From NCBI RefSeq assembly GCF_010093045.1, contig NZ_CP048115.1:4278001-4342000 (forward strand): a DNA stretch of 64,000 nucleotides, read 5' to 3'. The first letter of the stretch is position 1. Each line of letters begins with the position of its first letter. A model generated the notes under the pieces. The model worked only from the letters and a program-made list of their open reading frames with translations, was not told the DNA's origin and searched no databases. The position numbers and the translations under genes are program-made. The stretch is from Mucilaginibacter sp. 14171R-50 (lineage in GTDB: Bacteria; Bacteroidota; Bacteroidia; Sphingobacteriales; Sphingobacteriaceae). Positions 42,807-51,539 of this stretch are shown here, one piece after another.

Positions 42807-43298
42807 ATGCCCGAAAAAATTAAAGCAGTATTTTTAGATCGTGATGGGGTTTTAAACCAGGAAATGGGCGATTACGTGTGCCGTTTGGAGGATTTTCATG
42901 TGCTGGACAATTTTGAAGCCCTTAAAGAACTACAGGACCGCGGTTACATGCTTTTAGTAGCCACCAACCAGGGCGGCCTGGCCAAAGGCTGGTATGATGA
43001 GGCTGAGCTTACAAAAATGCACGCTCATTTAAAACAGGTTTACTATGAACATGGGGTTGAGATAACCGATTTTTTCTATTGCCCTCACCATCCCAATTTT
43101 ACGGGCGATTGCGATTGCCGCAAGCCAAAACCGGGATTGCTTTTACAGGGCATCGAAAAATATAATATCGATCCATCCAGGTCATACTTTATAGGCGACC
43201 GCGAGCGCGATGTTGAGGCGGGTGTCGCTGCCGGTGTAAAAGGAATTTTGATTAACAGCGACCAGCCAATTAGTACAATATTGGATCTGATAGATTAA
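42807..43298 (+). CDS. gmhB: D-glycero-manno-heptose 1,7-bisphosphate 7-phosphatase-like HAD hydrolase
   Basis: A 163-aa HAD phosphatase. Motif I is FLDRDGVLN (nucleophile and acid Asp), motif II VATNQGGL, and FIGDRERDVEAG is motif IV. The zinc-binding insert CPHHPNFTGDCDCRKPKPG is the GmhB/HisB-N hallmark. It would remove the 7-phosphate in the ADP-heptose pathway for lipopolysaccharide. A HisB-type histidinol-phosphatase role is less likely because hisB lies separately at 48950. It is 2 bp from the next gene. Confidence 0.85.
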   Translation: MPEKIKAVFLDRDGVLNQEMGDYVCRLEDFHVLDNFEALKELQDRGYMLLVATNQGGLAKGWYDEAELTKMHAHLKQVYYEHGVEITDFFYCPHHPNFTGDCDCRKPKPGLLLQGIEKYNIDPSRSYFIGDRERDVEAGVAAGVKGILINSDQPISTILDLID

Positions 43299-43300
43299 CT

Positions 43301-43738
43301 ATGAAAAAACTATTAGTGCTCCTGTTGGTTTTAGCAGCAGGGATTGGTACGAAGGCAATTGCCCAGGACGAAAATTACCAGGCCAAACAGCAGCTTCATA
43401 GCTTTAAACTAAAGGACAAATTAAAGCCCGAAAGCGGCGAGGTCAATTTTCGGGGATTATCAAAACCTGACCTGCAGCCCAAACTAAATAGTTTATTAAA
43501 CGTTGCTGCTGATGACTTTATAAGAACGCTAAACGACAAGCCAACAGATAAAAAGTACGTGGAGAATGTAAAACTTGGCTTATCGCGCTTTAACAGCTTT
43601 TATACAGGGCTTAGTACAGACGATAAGATCCGTATTTGTGCTTACTTTGCCGAATTGATGGATGATGTTGGCCAGGAAAGCCCCGAAGCGTTATTGAACC
43701 GTTGGATACAAGGTTTAGAGCCTGCCGACCAACAGTAA
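43301..43738 (+). CDS. secreted protein of unknown function, 145 aa
   Basis: Signal peptide MKKLLVLLLVLAAGIGTKAI...AQ, then a helical mature part (FNSFYTGLSTDDKIRICAYF) rich in charged residues. It lies between the GmhB-like gene and the glycosyltransferase, with gaps of 2 and 9 bp, so all three are probably co-transcribed. That suggests, without proof, a cell-envelope role. Confidence 0.78.
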   Translation: MKKLLVLLLVLAAGIGTKAIAQDENYQAKQQLHSFKLKDKLKPESGEVNFRGLSKPDLQPKLNSLLNVAADDFIRTLNDKPTDKKYVENVKLGLSRFNSFYTGLSTDDKIRICAYFAELMDDVGQESPEALLNRWIQGLEPADQQ

Positions 43739-43747
43739 ATATTTTAA

Positions 43748-45280
43748 ATGCAGATATCTGAAAAATTAAAAAACTACGACACGCTGCTTTTTTCGGCAAT
43801 AGCTGCATTTGCTGTGTACTTGTTTTGCAGCTATAGCGGCATAGGTATATCACCCGATTCGATCATGTACACCAGCGCTGCCCGCAGTTTTGTAGCAAAC
43901 GGTACGCTGCTTACCTTCAATCATATCCCAATTGTTGATTTCCCGGTATTTTACCCGCTTTTTTTAGGCATCATTAGCTTTATTACCCGTACAGATCCTG
44001 TAGCTTTTGGGGCTGTTTTGAATATGGTATTATTTGCCGCGCTTATATACACCAGCGGGTGGATCATGTCGCGCTTTGTGCCTTCATCGCTCATCTACAA
44101 GTGGCTGGTACTGGCAGCTATCATCCTTAATCCAGGCCTACTGCAGGTTTACTCCTACCTGTGGTCCGAAACACTGTTCATCCTCGAGGTGCTGTTCTTC
44201 ATGGTCGTTTTCAGGAAATACCTGTTAACCCACGCAGGCAAATGGCTGGTATTTGCCGCCGCTATTGCCGCCGTAGCTTGTATAACCCGCTATGCAGCGG
44301 TAACCATTGTGGGTACAGGCGGCTTACTATTACTGCTTGACCGTACGCTGCCCTTAAAGAAAAAAATAGGGCATATATTAATATATGGGTTTATCTGCAT
44401 ATCGCTGCTGGTTGCCAACTTAACCTTTAATGCCCTGCATACAGGCACGGTTACCGGCCCGCGCGAACCGTCAATCACCTCTTTCGGTAAAAACCTTTAT
44501 TATTTTGGTTCGGTGTTTTGCGAGTGGATGGGCATGACGCCAAATATGTACACAGCGTTTGCCCTGCCGCTTGCTATAATCATACTCGCAGGTTTTATAG
44601 TGGCGCTGGTTTTTAATTTTACACGCCGCCGGCTGGATAGCTTTGAAAATTTGGCCATCACCTTCGCGCTGGTTTACGGGCTGTTTATTGTGCTGTCTTC
44701 GACCTTTTCGCGGTACGAGCGTATCAACCCGCGTTTGTTATCGCCTATGTACATCCCGGCTTTATGGGGTTACACCAGTTGGGCGCTGCTGCTTTTGAAA
44801 CGGATTTCGGTTAAACGCGTGCGAATGGCAGTGGCGGCTTTATTTATAGTGATGATGCTGGGTTATATTACCAAGATTTACCTGATAGACAAAAAACGCT
44901 ACGACGAGCAAATAGCCGACGAATACGGCAACCCGGGCTACACAGACAACGAGTGGATGGAATCAGAATTTGCCAATTACCTGAAGCATATTGACAAAAG
45001 CATTTTCGACCCTAAGGTAACCATCTATTCAGACGCGCACGAGGCTGTTTACTTTTTCTCGGGCCTGTCATCGTACCTGGTACCACACAAATTCTTTAAA
45101 AAGGATGTGACCAGGTTTTACCAGATCAAACGCTTCTATCTTATCTGGTTCAATAACCTCGAAAACCCCGAACTGATCAATATCAAAGACATCCAAAAGG
45201 TAAAAAAATTAAAGGTGATCAAGCAGTTTGACGAAGGCGCGATATATGAGTATGAGGGAGAAATTTCAACGGCTAAATAA
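43748..45280 (+). CDS. GT-C-type glycosyltransferase-like membrane protein
   Basis: A 510-aa protein with about 10-11 transmembrane helices over residues 10-385 and a C-terminal soluble domain. The first periplasmic loop has the aspartate of GT-C enzymes (SPDSIMYTSAARSFVANGTL), followed by DFPVFYPLFLG. Related ArnT/PMT/GT39-type enzymes transfer sugars from polyprenyl-phosphate donors to lipids or glycans on the outer face of the inner membrane. Donor and acceptor are unknown. Confidence 0.75.
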   Translation: MQISEKLKNYDTLLFSAIAAFAVYLFCSYSGIGISPDSIMYTSAARSFVANGTLLTFNHIPIVDFPVFYPLFLGIISFITRTDPVAFGAVLNMVLFAALIYTSGWIMSRFVPSSLIYKWLVLAAIILNPGLLQVYSYLWSETLFILEVLFFMVVFRKYLLTHAGKWLVFAAAIAAVACITRYAAVTIVGTGGLLLLLDRTLPLKKKIGHILIYGFICISLLVANLTFNALHTGTVTGPREPSITSFGKNLYYFGSVFCEWMGMTPNMYTAFALPLAIIILAGFIVALVFNFTRRRLDSFENLAITFALVYGLFIVLSSTFSRYERINPRLLSPMYIPALWGYTSWALLLLKRISVKRVRMAVAALFIVMMLGYITKIYLIDKKRYDEQIADEYGNPGYTDNEWMESEFANYLKHIDKSIFDPKVTIYSDAHEAVYFFSGLSSYLVPHKFFKKDVTRFYQIKRFYLIWFNNLENPELINIKDIQKVKKLKVIKQFDEGAIYEYEGEISTAK

Positions 45281-45376
45281 GGGATCCACTAATTACATAA
45301 GCGCTTATATATATTGCCATTCTTCTAAAAAAGCAGTGGGAAATTTGAATTTTTAGCAATCAATTTCACATTAAAT

Positions 45377-45406
45377 TTTGATTTAATAAATCGATACCTA
45401 TATTTG
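45377..45406 (+). promoter_or_regulatory. his operon promoter
   Basis: TTTG at 45377-45380 and TATATTTG at 45399-45406, 18 bp apart, match the Bacteroidota -33/-7 (TTTG, TAnnTTTG) consensus. Transcription would begin near 45413, 24 nt before the leader peptide. Confidence 0.6.
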
Positions 45407-45436
45407 CATCGCTCATCTATAGTATTACTATACAAA

Positions 45437-45499
45437 ATGGAAAGGTTTAAACTACATCATCCGCATCTGCACCATCACCACCCGGTGATGAATAGATAA
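45437..45499 (+). CDS. hisL: histidine operon leader peptide
   Basis: A 20-codon open frame starting at ATG encodes MERFKLHHPHLHHHHPVMNR: seven histidines within nine consecutive codons (HHPHLHHHH), 63 bp before hisG. The density and location are those of a his attenuator leader, in which histidyl-tRNA shortage stalls the ribosome at the His codons. A promoter lies just upstream, and the His codons overlap a 7-bp hairpin (45473-45490). It is too short for standard gene callers. Very unlikely to be chance, though no expression data are available. Confidence 0.85.
   Translation: MERFKLHHPHLHHHHPVMNR
45473..45490 (+). promoter_or_regulatory. hairpin within the his leader codons
   Basis: CATCACC and GGTGATG form a perfect 7-bp stem with a 4-nt loop, covering the last His codons. 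A ribosome stalled there would open it. A T7 run follows at about 45531-45537, but no strong terminator stem directly before it was found, so the exact switch is unclear. Confidence 0.5.
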
Positions 45500-45562
45500 T
45501 GTATGTTTCTACGCGAAATAACAACCTCCGTTTTTTTAATTATAGTACCTTAATATCAACTT

Positions 45563-46414
45563 GTGAAAACACTAAAAATAGCGATCCAGAAATCGGGTCG
45601 GCTCAACGAAAAATCCGTTGAATTGCTAAAAAATTGCGGCCTTAATTTTGAAAATTATAAAAGTTCGCTGATATCGCCGGTATCAAACTTCCCGTTAGAA
45701 ATCCTTTTTTTGCGCGATGACGACATTCCGGAATATGTACAGGATGGCATTGCCGACCTGGGTATAGTTGGCGAAAACGTGATACAGGAAACCGAAGTTG
45801 AGGTAAGCTACCTGCAAAAACTTGGCTTTGGCAAATGCTCGTTAAAGATAGCTGTGCCGAACAATAACACCATAAACAGCCTCGGGCAACTTAATGGCAA
45901 GGCTATTGCTACCACCTACCCGGTAATACTCGGCAAATATTTAAAAGAAAAAGGCATTACGTCGGATATCCGCACCATATCTGGCTCGGTAGAAATTTCG
46001 CCGGGTCTGGGTTTAAGCGATGCCATTTGCGACCTGGTATCTACAGGCGGCACGCTGAAAAGCAATGGCTTGATGCCTTTTGCGGATGTAATGAGCAGTG
46101 AAGCCGTTTTAATTGGCCGTAAAGGCAGCGAAGACGATCATTTGGTGCAGGAGCTGATACAGCGTATCCAGTCGGTACTGCGGGCCAAAGAAACTAAGTA
46201 CGTGGTGCTGAATGTAGAACGTAAAAACCTGCCGGCAGTATTAACTTTGCTGCCGGGGGTTAAAAGCCCTTCGGTGGTGCCATTGGCCGAGAGCGAATGG
46301 GTGGCCGTACACACCGTAATACCCGAACGCGATTTTTGGGACAGGATAAGCCAGCTAAAGCAGGCCGGCGCACAAGGCATTGTAGTAATGCCGATAGAGA
46401 AAATAATATTATAG
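45563..46414 (+). CDS. hisG: ATP phosphoribosyltransferase, long form
   Basis: A 283-aa enzyme for the first committed step of histidine synthesis (ATP plus PRPP). The N-terminal catalytic part starts KTLKIAIQKSGRLNEKSVEL and includes DLGIVGENVI and the PRPP loop STGGTLKSNGL. The C-terminal 75 residues are the ACT-like regulatory domain of the long, HisZ-independent form, allowing feedback inhibition by histidine. The start is GTG. It is the first structural gene after the leader. Confidence 0.95.
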   Translation: MKTLKIAIQKSGRLNEKSVELLKNCGLNFENYKSSLISPVSNFPLEILFLRDDDIPEYVQDGIADLGIVGENVIQETEVEVSYLQKLGFGKCSLKIAVPNNNTINSLGQLNGKAIATTYPVILGKYLKEKGITSDIRTISGSVEISPGLGLSDAICDLVSTGGTLKSNGLMPFADVMSSEAVLIGRKGSEDDHLVQELIQRIQSVLRAKETKYVVLNVERKNLPAVLTLLPGVKSPSVVPLAESEWVAVHTVIPERDFWDRISQLKQAGAQGIVVMPIEKIIL

Positions 46415-46418
46415 CTGG

Positions 46419-46497
46419 CAGTTTGCAGTAGGCGGTTTACAGATAGCATTAATGCATCTTTAAACTTTTGCCAGCTGCGAACTACTAACTGCAAACT
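46419..46497. repeat. intergenic word-repeat hairpin between hisG and hisD
   Basis: GGCAGTTTGCAGTAGGCGGT on the left can pair with CTACTAACTGCAAACT on the right. The left word recurs in the unit at 57766-57890. It fills the whole hisG-hisD gap. Confidence 0.65.
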
Positions 46498-46500
46498 AAA

Positions 46501-47787
46501 ATGGAAACATTCAACTATTCACACCTAAGTAAAACGGACATCACCCGCCTGGTGCAGCGCAATGTTGATCCGGCGAACGAGCTACGCGCTTTGGTTGAAG
46601 ATATAATTGACCATGTAAAACAACACGGCGACCGCGCCCTGTATGATTATGCCAATAAATTTGATAAAGTTGAGTTAACCCAGCTTTACCTTGATAAAGC
46701 TGAACTGGAAGAACTGGCATCGGCCGTGTCGGAAGATCAGCAGCAGGCGTTGCAAACCGCTTATAACAACATCTATAAATTTCATGAGTCGCAGCTAAAA
46801 ACCGAAGACACGGTAGAAACCATGCCCGGCGTAACCTGCTGGCGCGAGGTAAGAGCCATCGAAAAAGTTGGCTTGTATATTCCCGGCGGTACCGCGGTGC
46901 TGCCATCAACATTTTTGATGCTGGGCATCCCCGCGCGCATTGCAGGCTGCAGCGAAATTGTGGTTTGCTCGCCGCCGCAAAAAAACGGCAAAGTAAATGC
47001 TTTTATTGCTTATGTAGCCTTAATGCTGGGCATTGACAGGGTGTATCTTGTTGGTGGTTCGCAAGCGATAGCTGCGATGGCTTACGGCACCGAAACTATC
47101 GCTAAGGTTGATAAGATATTCGGGCCGGGCAACCAGTTTGTAACCAAGGCCAAAACTGTTGTACAAAGCACTACCACAACAGCCATTGATATGCCTGCCG
47201 GCCCTTCGGAAGTATTGGTAATTGCCGACGAAACGGCAAATCATGCCTACGTGGCCGCCGATTTGCTGGCGCAGGCGGAACATGGGATAGACAGCCAGTC
47301 GATATTGGTTTGTACTTCAGAAAACATCGCGCAGCAAACCCTGACCGAAGTTGAAAAACAGCTAAGTGTTTTGCCCCGCGCCGAGATCGCTAAACAAGCA
47401 CTGGATAACTCTTATATCATCATCACCGATAATCTTGATGAAGCGATGGCGTTTAGCAATCAATACGCGCCCGAGCATTTAATTTTGGCTACGACCAACT
47501 GGCAACAGCTAACTACCAAAATTGTAAACGCGGGTTCGGTATTCCTGGGTAATTTAACTCCCGAAAGCGCGGGCGATTATGCATCGGGTACCAACCATAC
47601 GCTGCCAACCAGCAGCTATGCAAGGGCATATTCGGGTGTGTCGGTAGATTCGTTTGTAAAGAAGATAACCTTCCAGTATTTAACAGAAGAAGGCATACAA
47701 AATATAGGGCCATCAGTAGAGATATTGGCCGAATTGGAAGGCCTGCACGCGCACCGGAACGCGGTGAGTGTAAGGATGAATAAGTAA
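46501..47787 (+). CDS. hisD: histidinol dehydrogenase
   Basis: A 428-aa zinc enzyme catalysing the last two oxidations from histidinol to histidine with NAD. Visible motifs are GLYIPGGTAVLPST, FGPGNQFVTKAK, DMPAGPSEVLVIADE, AQAEHGIDSQS (zinc-ligand region) and YAPEHLIL. The length is standard. It is separated from hisG by a hairpin repeat and from hisC by a MITE, but orientation and order keep it in the operon. Confidence 0.95.
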   Translation: METFNYSHLSKTDITRLVQRNVDPANELRALVEDIIDHVKQHGDRALYDYANKFDKVELTQLYLDKAELEELASAVSEDQQQALQTAYNNIYKFHESQLKTEDTVETMPGVTCWREVRAIEKVGLYIPGGTAVLPSTFLMLGIPARIAGCSEIVVCSPPQKNGKVNAFIAYVALMLGIDRVYLVGGSQAIAAMAYGTETIAKVDKIFGPGNQFVTKAKTVVQSTTTTAIDMPAGPSEVLVIADETANHAYVAADLLAQAEHGIDSQSILVCTSENIAQQTLTEVEKQLSVLPRAEIAKQALDNSYIIITDNLDEAMAFSNQYAPEHLILATTNWQQLTTKIVNAGSVFLGNLTPESAGDYASGTNHTLPTSSYARAYSGVSVDSFVKKITFQYLTEEGIQNIGPSVEILAELEGLHAHRNAVSVRMNK

Positions 47788-47798
47788 AAACAAAAAAG

Positions 47799-47881
47799 CG
47801 TCATTGCGAGTTACGAAGCACTCCTCGATAGAAAGGCAGGCTACAAGCATGTCGAAGATTGCTTCGTACCTCGCAATGACG
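47799..47881. repeat. MITE-like repeat, CGTCATTGCGAG ends (copy 1)
   Basis: An 83-bp unit with exact 12-bp terminal inverted repeats CGTCATTGCGAG/CTCGCAATGACG. Its interior aligns with the reverse complement of the unit at 52734-52818, including ACAAGCATGTCGAAG. It lies between hisD and hisC. Confidence 0.85.
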
Positions 47882-47891
47882 GAGGAAATTA

Positions 47892-48947
47892 ATGATTACA
47901 ATGTTCGACATAAATAATATACTACGCCAAAACATCAAAAACCTAACCCCCTACTCATCCGCACGGGATGAATACACCGGTGAGGCCAGCGTGTTTTTAG
48001 ATGCGAACGAAAACGCTTTCGGCTCGCCGCTTAGCAATGCCTACAACCGCTACCCCGATCCATTGCAGCACCAGGTAAAGCTGCGCCTTAGCCAAATAAA
48101 AGGCGTGCCGGTACGCAATATATTTTTAGGTAACGGCAGCGATGAAGCCATCGATATCATGTTTCGCAGCTTTTGTAAACCGGGGGTTGACAACGTGATC
48201 ATTGTACCTCCTACCTACGGCATGTACCAGGTATCGGCCAACATTAATGATGTAGAAGCCCGCAAGGTGCTGTTAACTGAAGATTACCAGCTTGACCTGG
48301 ATGGCATTGCCGAGGCCATCGACAAAAACACAAAACTGATATTTATCTGCTCGCCAAATAATCCTACAGGCAACTCCATTAACCGCGACGATATTGAAAC
48401 GCTGCTGGCGAATTTTAACGGCATTGTAGTGATAGACGAGGCCTATATCAATTACAGTCGCCAAAAAACTTTTATACAGGAACTTACCGAATATGCCAAC
48501 CTGGTGGTGCTGCAAACCCTATCAAAAGCATGGGGACTGGCAGGCTTACGCGTAGGCATGGCTTTTGCCAGCGAAGAGATCATTGAGGTGATGAACAAGG
48601 TAAAACCACCTTATAACGTTAATGAGGCTTCGCAGCTATTGGCCCTTGAGGCGCTTGGCAATGTAGCGCAGGTAAACGCGTGGATAAAGGAAACCTTAGA
48701 GCAGCGCGATAAGCTGGTGCTGTCTTTAAAAGATCTTGATTTTGTTGTAGACATTTATCCCTCTGATGCCAACTTTATTTTGGTGAAAACCATAAACGCA
48801 AAAGGCATATATGATTATTTGGTGGGTCATGGCATCATCATCCGCGATCGCTCCAAAGTAGAGCTTTGCGAAGGTTGCCTGCGCATTACCGTTGGCACGC
48901 CCGATGAAAACAAAACATTGATACAAACCTTACAGCAATACAAATAA
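47892..48947 (+). CDS. hisC: histidinol-phosphate aminotransferase
   Basis: A 351-aa PLP-dependent class I/II aminotransferase. The PLP lysine is in TLSKAWGLAGLRVG. The substrate and cofactor residues lie in DANENAFGSP, GNGSDEAIDI, CSPNNPTGN and VIDEAYINY. The ATG at 47892 has a GGAGG six bases upstream, unusual for this group and partly created by the adjacent MITE. An internal ATG at 47901 gives the more usual N-terminus MFDINNILRQN. It is 2 bp from hisB. Confidence 0.95.
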   Translation: MITMFDINNILRQNIKNLTPYSSARDEYTGEASVFLDANENAFGSPLSNAYNRYPDPLQHQVKLRLSQIKGVPVRNIFLGNGSDEAIDIMFRSFCKPGVDNVIIVPPTYGMYQVSANINDVEARKVLLTEDYQLDLDGIAEAIDKNTKLIFICSPNNPTGNSINRDDIETLLANFNGIVVIDEAYINYSRQKTFIQELTEYANLVVLQTLSKAWGLAGLRVGMAFASEEIIEVMNKVKPPYNVNEASQLLALEALGNVAQVNAWIKETLEQRDKLVLSLKDLDFVVDIYPSDANFILVKTINAKGIYDYLVGHGIIIRDRSKVELCEGCLRITVGTPDENKTLIQTLQQYK

Positions 48948-48949
48948 TA

Positions 48950-50098
48950 ATGAACAAGCTGCAAAAAGTACTTTTTATTGACCGCGACGGGACGATCATC
49001 AACGAAACACCAGATGAGCAGATAGATTCGTTCGCGAAACTTACGTTCTACCCCGGTGCTTTGCAATACCTGCCAAAAATAGCTACCGAACTGGATTACG
49101 AGCTGGTTATGGTAACCAACCAGGACGGTTTAGGTACGGCCTCGTACCCCGAGGATACTTTTTACCCGGTGCACAACTTCATCATCAAAACATTTGAAAA
49201 TGAGGGGGTGCGCTTCGCTTACCAGGCTATTGACCGCACATGGCCTGCTGATAACGCCCCTACCCGCAAACCGGCTACCGGCTTGCTGACAAAATACCTC
49301 GACGCTACAAAGTACGACCTGAAAAATTCCTTCACTATAGGCGACCGCAAAAACGATATCCTGTTGGCCAAAAATCTGGGTGCAAAAGGCATCTGGCTAA
49401 ACAACCACAGCGGTTTGGGCGATGCCGAATTTAAGGCGGATGCAGATGCGGATATCGCAAACGTATTAGCGCTGCAAACCACTGAATGGAAAGATATTTA
49501 TGAGTTTTTGAAACTTGGCGAACGCGTTGTAGAGCATAGTAGGGTTACGAAAGAAACGGATATCCATGTCAAAATTAACCTGGATGGTACGGGCGAAGCC
49601 AAAATTTCAACAGGCCTCCATTTTTTCGATCACATGCTTGACCAGATCGCACGCCACGGGGGTATCGACCTGGAAGTAACCGCCAAAGGCGACCTGCATA
49701 TTGATGAGCACCATACTATTGAAGATACCGGCATTGCCCTGGGCGAAGTTTTTGCTGCCGCTTTAGGCAATAAAATGGGTATTGAGCGTTATGGTTTTTG
49801 CCTGCCAATGGATGATTGCCTTGCACAGGCGGCAATTGACTTCGGCGGCCGCAACTGGATTGTTTGGGACGCTGATTTTAAACGGGAAAAAGTGGGCGAT
49901 GTACCAACCGAAATGTTCTATCATTTTTTCAAATCGTTTAGTGATGCTGCAAAATGCAACCTGAACATTAAGGCCGAGGGACAAAACGAACACCATAAAA
50001 TAGAAGCTATTTTTAAGGCCTTTGCAAAAGCCATAAAAATGGCCGTAAAGCGTGATGTGAATAAAATGGTTTTACCGAGTACAAAGGGACTATTGTAG
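48950..50098 (+). CDS. hisB: bifunctional histidinol-phosphatase / imidazoleglycerol-phosphate dehydratase
   Basis: A 382-aa fusion. The N-terminal HAD phosphatase (about residues 1-170) has FIDRDGTI, VTNQDGLG and FTIGDRKNDI; in place of a full zinc loop it has the shorter DNAPTRKPATG. The C-terminal dehydratase has the His-rich manganese sites FFDHMLDQIARHGG, EHHTIEDTGIALGE and NEHHKIEAIFKAFAKA. It catalyses two steps of histidine synthesis, as in enterobacteria and Bacteroidota. Confidence 0.95.
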   Translation: MNKLQKVLFIDRDGTIINETPDEQIDSFAKLTFYPGALQYLPKIATELDYELVMVTNQDGLGTASYPEDTFYPVHNFIIKTFENEGVRFAYQAIDRTWPADNAPTRKPATGLLTKYLDATKYDLKNSFTIGDRKNDILLAKNLGAKGIWLNNHSGLGDAEFKADADADIANVLALQTTEWKDIYEFLKLGERVVEHSRVTKETDIHVKINLDGTGEAKISTGLHFFDHMLDQIARHGGIDLEVTAKGDLHIDEHHTIEDTGIALGEVFAAALGNKMGIERYGFCLPMDDCLAQAAIDFGGRNWIVWDADFKREKVGDVPTEMFYHFFKSFSDAAKCNLNIKAEGQNEHHKIEAIFKAFAKAIKMAVKRDVNKMVLPSTKGLL

Positions 50099-50197
50099 CC
50101 CTCTAACCCCCTGAAGGAGGAACAGAATTAAAAGCATGGACGACGATAATTTACAACCAAGCGCTTCAAAAGCTCCCCCTTCAGGGGGCGGGGGGGG
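50099..50197. mobile_element. short palindrome-ended element overlapping the start of hisH
   Basis: Left arm AACCCCCTGAAGGAGGAAC and right arm AGCTCCCCCTTCAGGGGG enclose about 45 bp. The right arm and its G run are almost identical to those of the DUF559 element at 51540-51970, while the left arm is degenerate. There is no ORF of its own, so it looks non-autonomous. It provides the ATG and first residues of the HisH frame. Confidence 0.7.
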
Positions 50198-50786
50198 ATT
50201 AGGCATTATCCGCTACGGCGCCGGCAACATATTCTCGCTTACAGCTGCTTTAGAGCGGCTGGGCATTGCGTATGGCATGGTAAACACCGAGGCCGACCTG
50301 GAACTATACGACCGTTATATCATCCCGGGGGTTGGCCATGCGGGCGCGGCTATGCGCAAGCTGGAACAAACCGGGCTGGTACCTGCCATAAAGGCATTAA
50401 AAAAACCAACTTTAGGCATTTGTGTGGGCATGCAGCTATTAACGTCGTACAGCGAAGAGGGAGACAGCAATTTATTAGACCTGTTCCCTATCAAAACGCT
50501 TAAATTTCCTGATACGGGTGTGTTTAAAGTACCCCACACAGGTTGGAACCAGGTTGACGTTGAAAAAGAAAGCCCACTATTTGAAAATATACCCACCGGT
50601 TCACACTTTTACTTTGTACATTCATACTTTATTGAGTATAACAAACTATACACTTTATCGTCAACCAGTTACATAAACAAATTTTCGGCATCAATTTGGT
50701 ATAACAACTTCTACGGCGTGCAGTTTCACCCCGAAAAGTCGGGCGCGTATGGCGAAACATTATTAAGAAATTTCTCTAAAATTTAA
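50136..50786 (+). CDS. hisH: imidazole glycerol phosphate synthase glutaminase subunit, with element-derived N-terminus
   Basis: A 216-aa class I glutamine amidotransferase supplying ammonia to HisF. Catalytic Cys is in LGICVGMQLL; His and Glu are in GVQFHPEKSG. HisH normally begins one or two residues before GIIRYGAGN. Here the only usable start lies 22 residues earlier, and the extension (MDDDNLQPSASKAPPSGGGG) is encoded by the palindromic element at 50099-50197, ending in a glycine run. The usual start codon position now reads GGA TTA. The enzyme core is intact, so it is probably functional. Confidence 0.92.
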   Translation: MDDDNLQPSASKAPPSGGGGGLGIIRYGAGNIFSLTAALERLGIAYGMVNTEADLELYDRYIIPGVGHAGAAMRKLEQTGLVPAIKALKKPTLGICVGMQLLTSYSEEGDSNLLDLFPIKTLKFPDTGVFKVPHTGWNQVDVEKESPLFENIPTGSHFYFVHSYFIEYNKLYTLSSTSYINKFSASIWYNNFYGVQFHPEKSGAYGETLLRNFSKI

Positions 50787-50789
50787 AAC

Positions 50790-51539
50790 ATGTATATTAT
50801 TCCTGCCATTGATATTTTAAATAAAAAGGTTGTTCGCCTTCGCGAAGGCGATTACGAGCAGGTAACAGAATATGATGTTACACTCGAAGAAATGATTGAA
50901 CGATACCAGAGTAACGGTACAAACTTCATCCACATCATAGACCTTAACGGCGCTAAAGGCGACTTTAGCAATCAGCAATACCTGTTTGATGTTATACATA
51001 AAACGGATATGCAGGTACAATACGGCGGTGGCATCCGTAGTATCGACCAGGTAAAACAACTGATAGATGCCGGAGTGCACCGCGTTATTGTAGGCACGCA
51101 GGCCATTACCAACCCAAGTTTTCTGGAAGACCTGAGCAAGGCCATTTGTGGCCGCGACAAATGCAGCAACCAGGTGGTTATAGCTATAGATGTACTGGAC
51201 GAGGTGATCAAATATTCCGGCTGGATGGAAAGCTCGCCCATTAAACTGATGGACTATGTTGACAAATGCCTGGCGCTTGGTTTCTTCCGCTTTTTGTGTA
51301 CCGATATCAACAAAGATGGTAAGCTTGGCGGCGCCGGTGTGGAGCTATACAGCAAACTGCTCGATCATTCACCATTTATCAAACTCATCGCTTCGGGCGG
51401 GGTAAGTTCTATGGCCGACATCGAGGAGTTAAGTAAAATAAAGGTTGAAGCCTGCGTTGTGGGCAAAGCCATCTACGAAAACCATATCAGCATAGAAGAA
51501 GTAAAAAACTGGAACCTGGAATCACTGATGTCAATTTAA
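50790..51539 (+). CDS. hisA: ProFAR isomerase (phosphoribosylformimino-AICAR-P isomerase)
   Basis: A 249-aa (beta/alpha)8 barrel doing an Amadori rearrangement in histidine synthesis. The first catalytic Asp is in IIPAIDILNKKVVRLREGDY, and the second is in the VIAIDVLDE strand. Phosphate-binding repeats are GGGIRSIDQ and ASGGVSSMAD. It starts 3 bp after hisH. Its stop codon is the TAA at 51537, directly abutting the DUF559 element. Confidence 0.94.
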   Translation: MYIIPAIDILNKKVVRLREGDYEQVTEYDVTLEEMIERYQSNGTNFIHIIDLNGAKGDFSNQQYLFDVIHKTDMQVQYGGGIRSIDQVKQLIDAGVHRVIVGTQAITNPSFLEDLSKAICGRDKCSNQVVIAIDVLDEVIKYSGWMESSPIKLMDYVDKCLALGFFRFLCTDINKDGKLGGAGVELYSKLLDHSPFIKLIASGGVSSMADIEELSKIKVEACVVGKAIYENHISIEEVKNWNLESLMSI

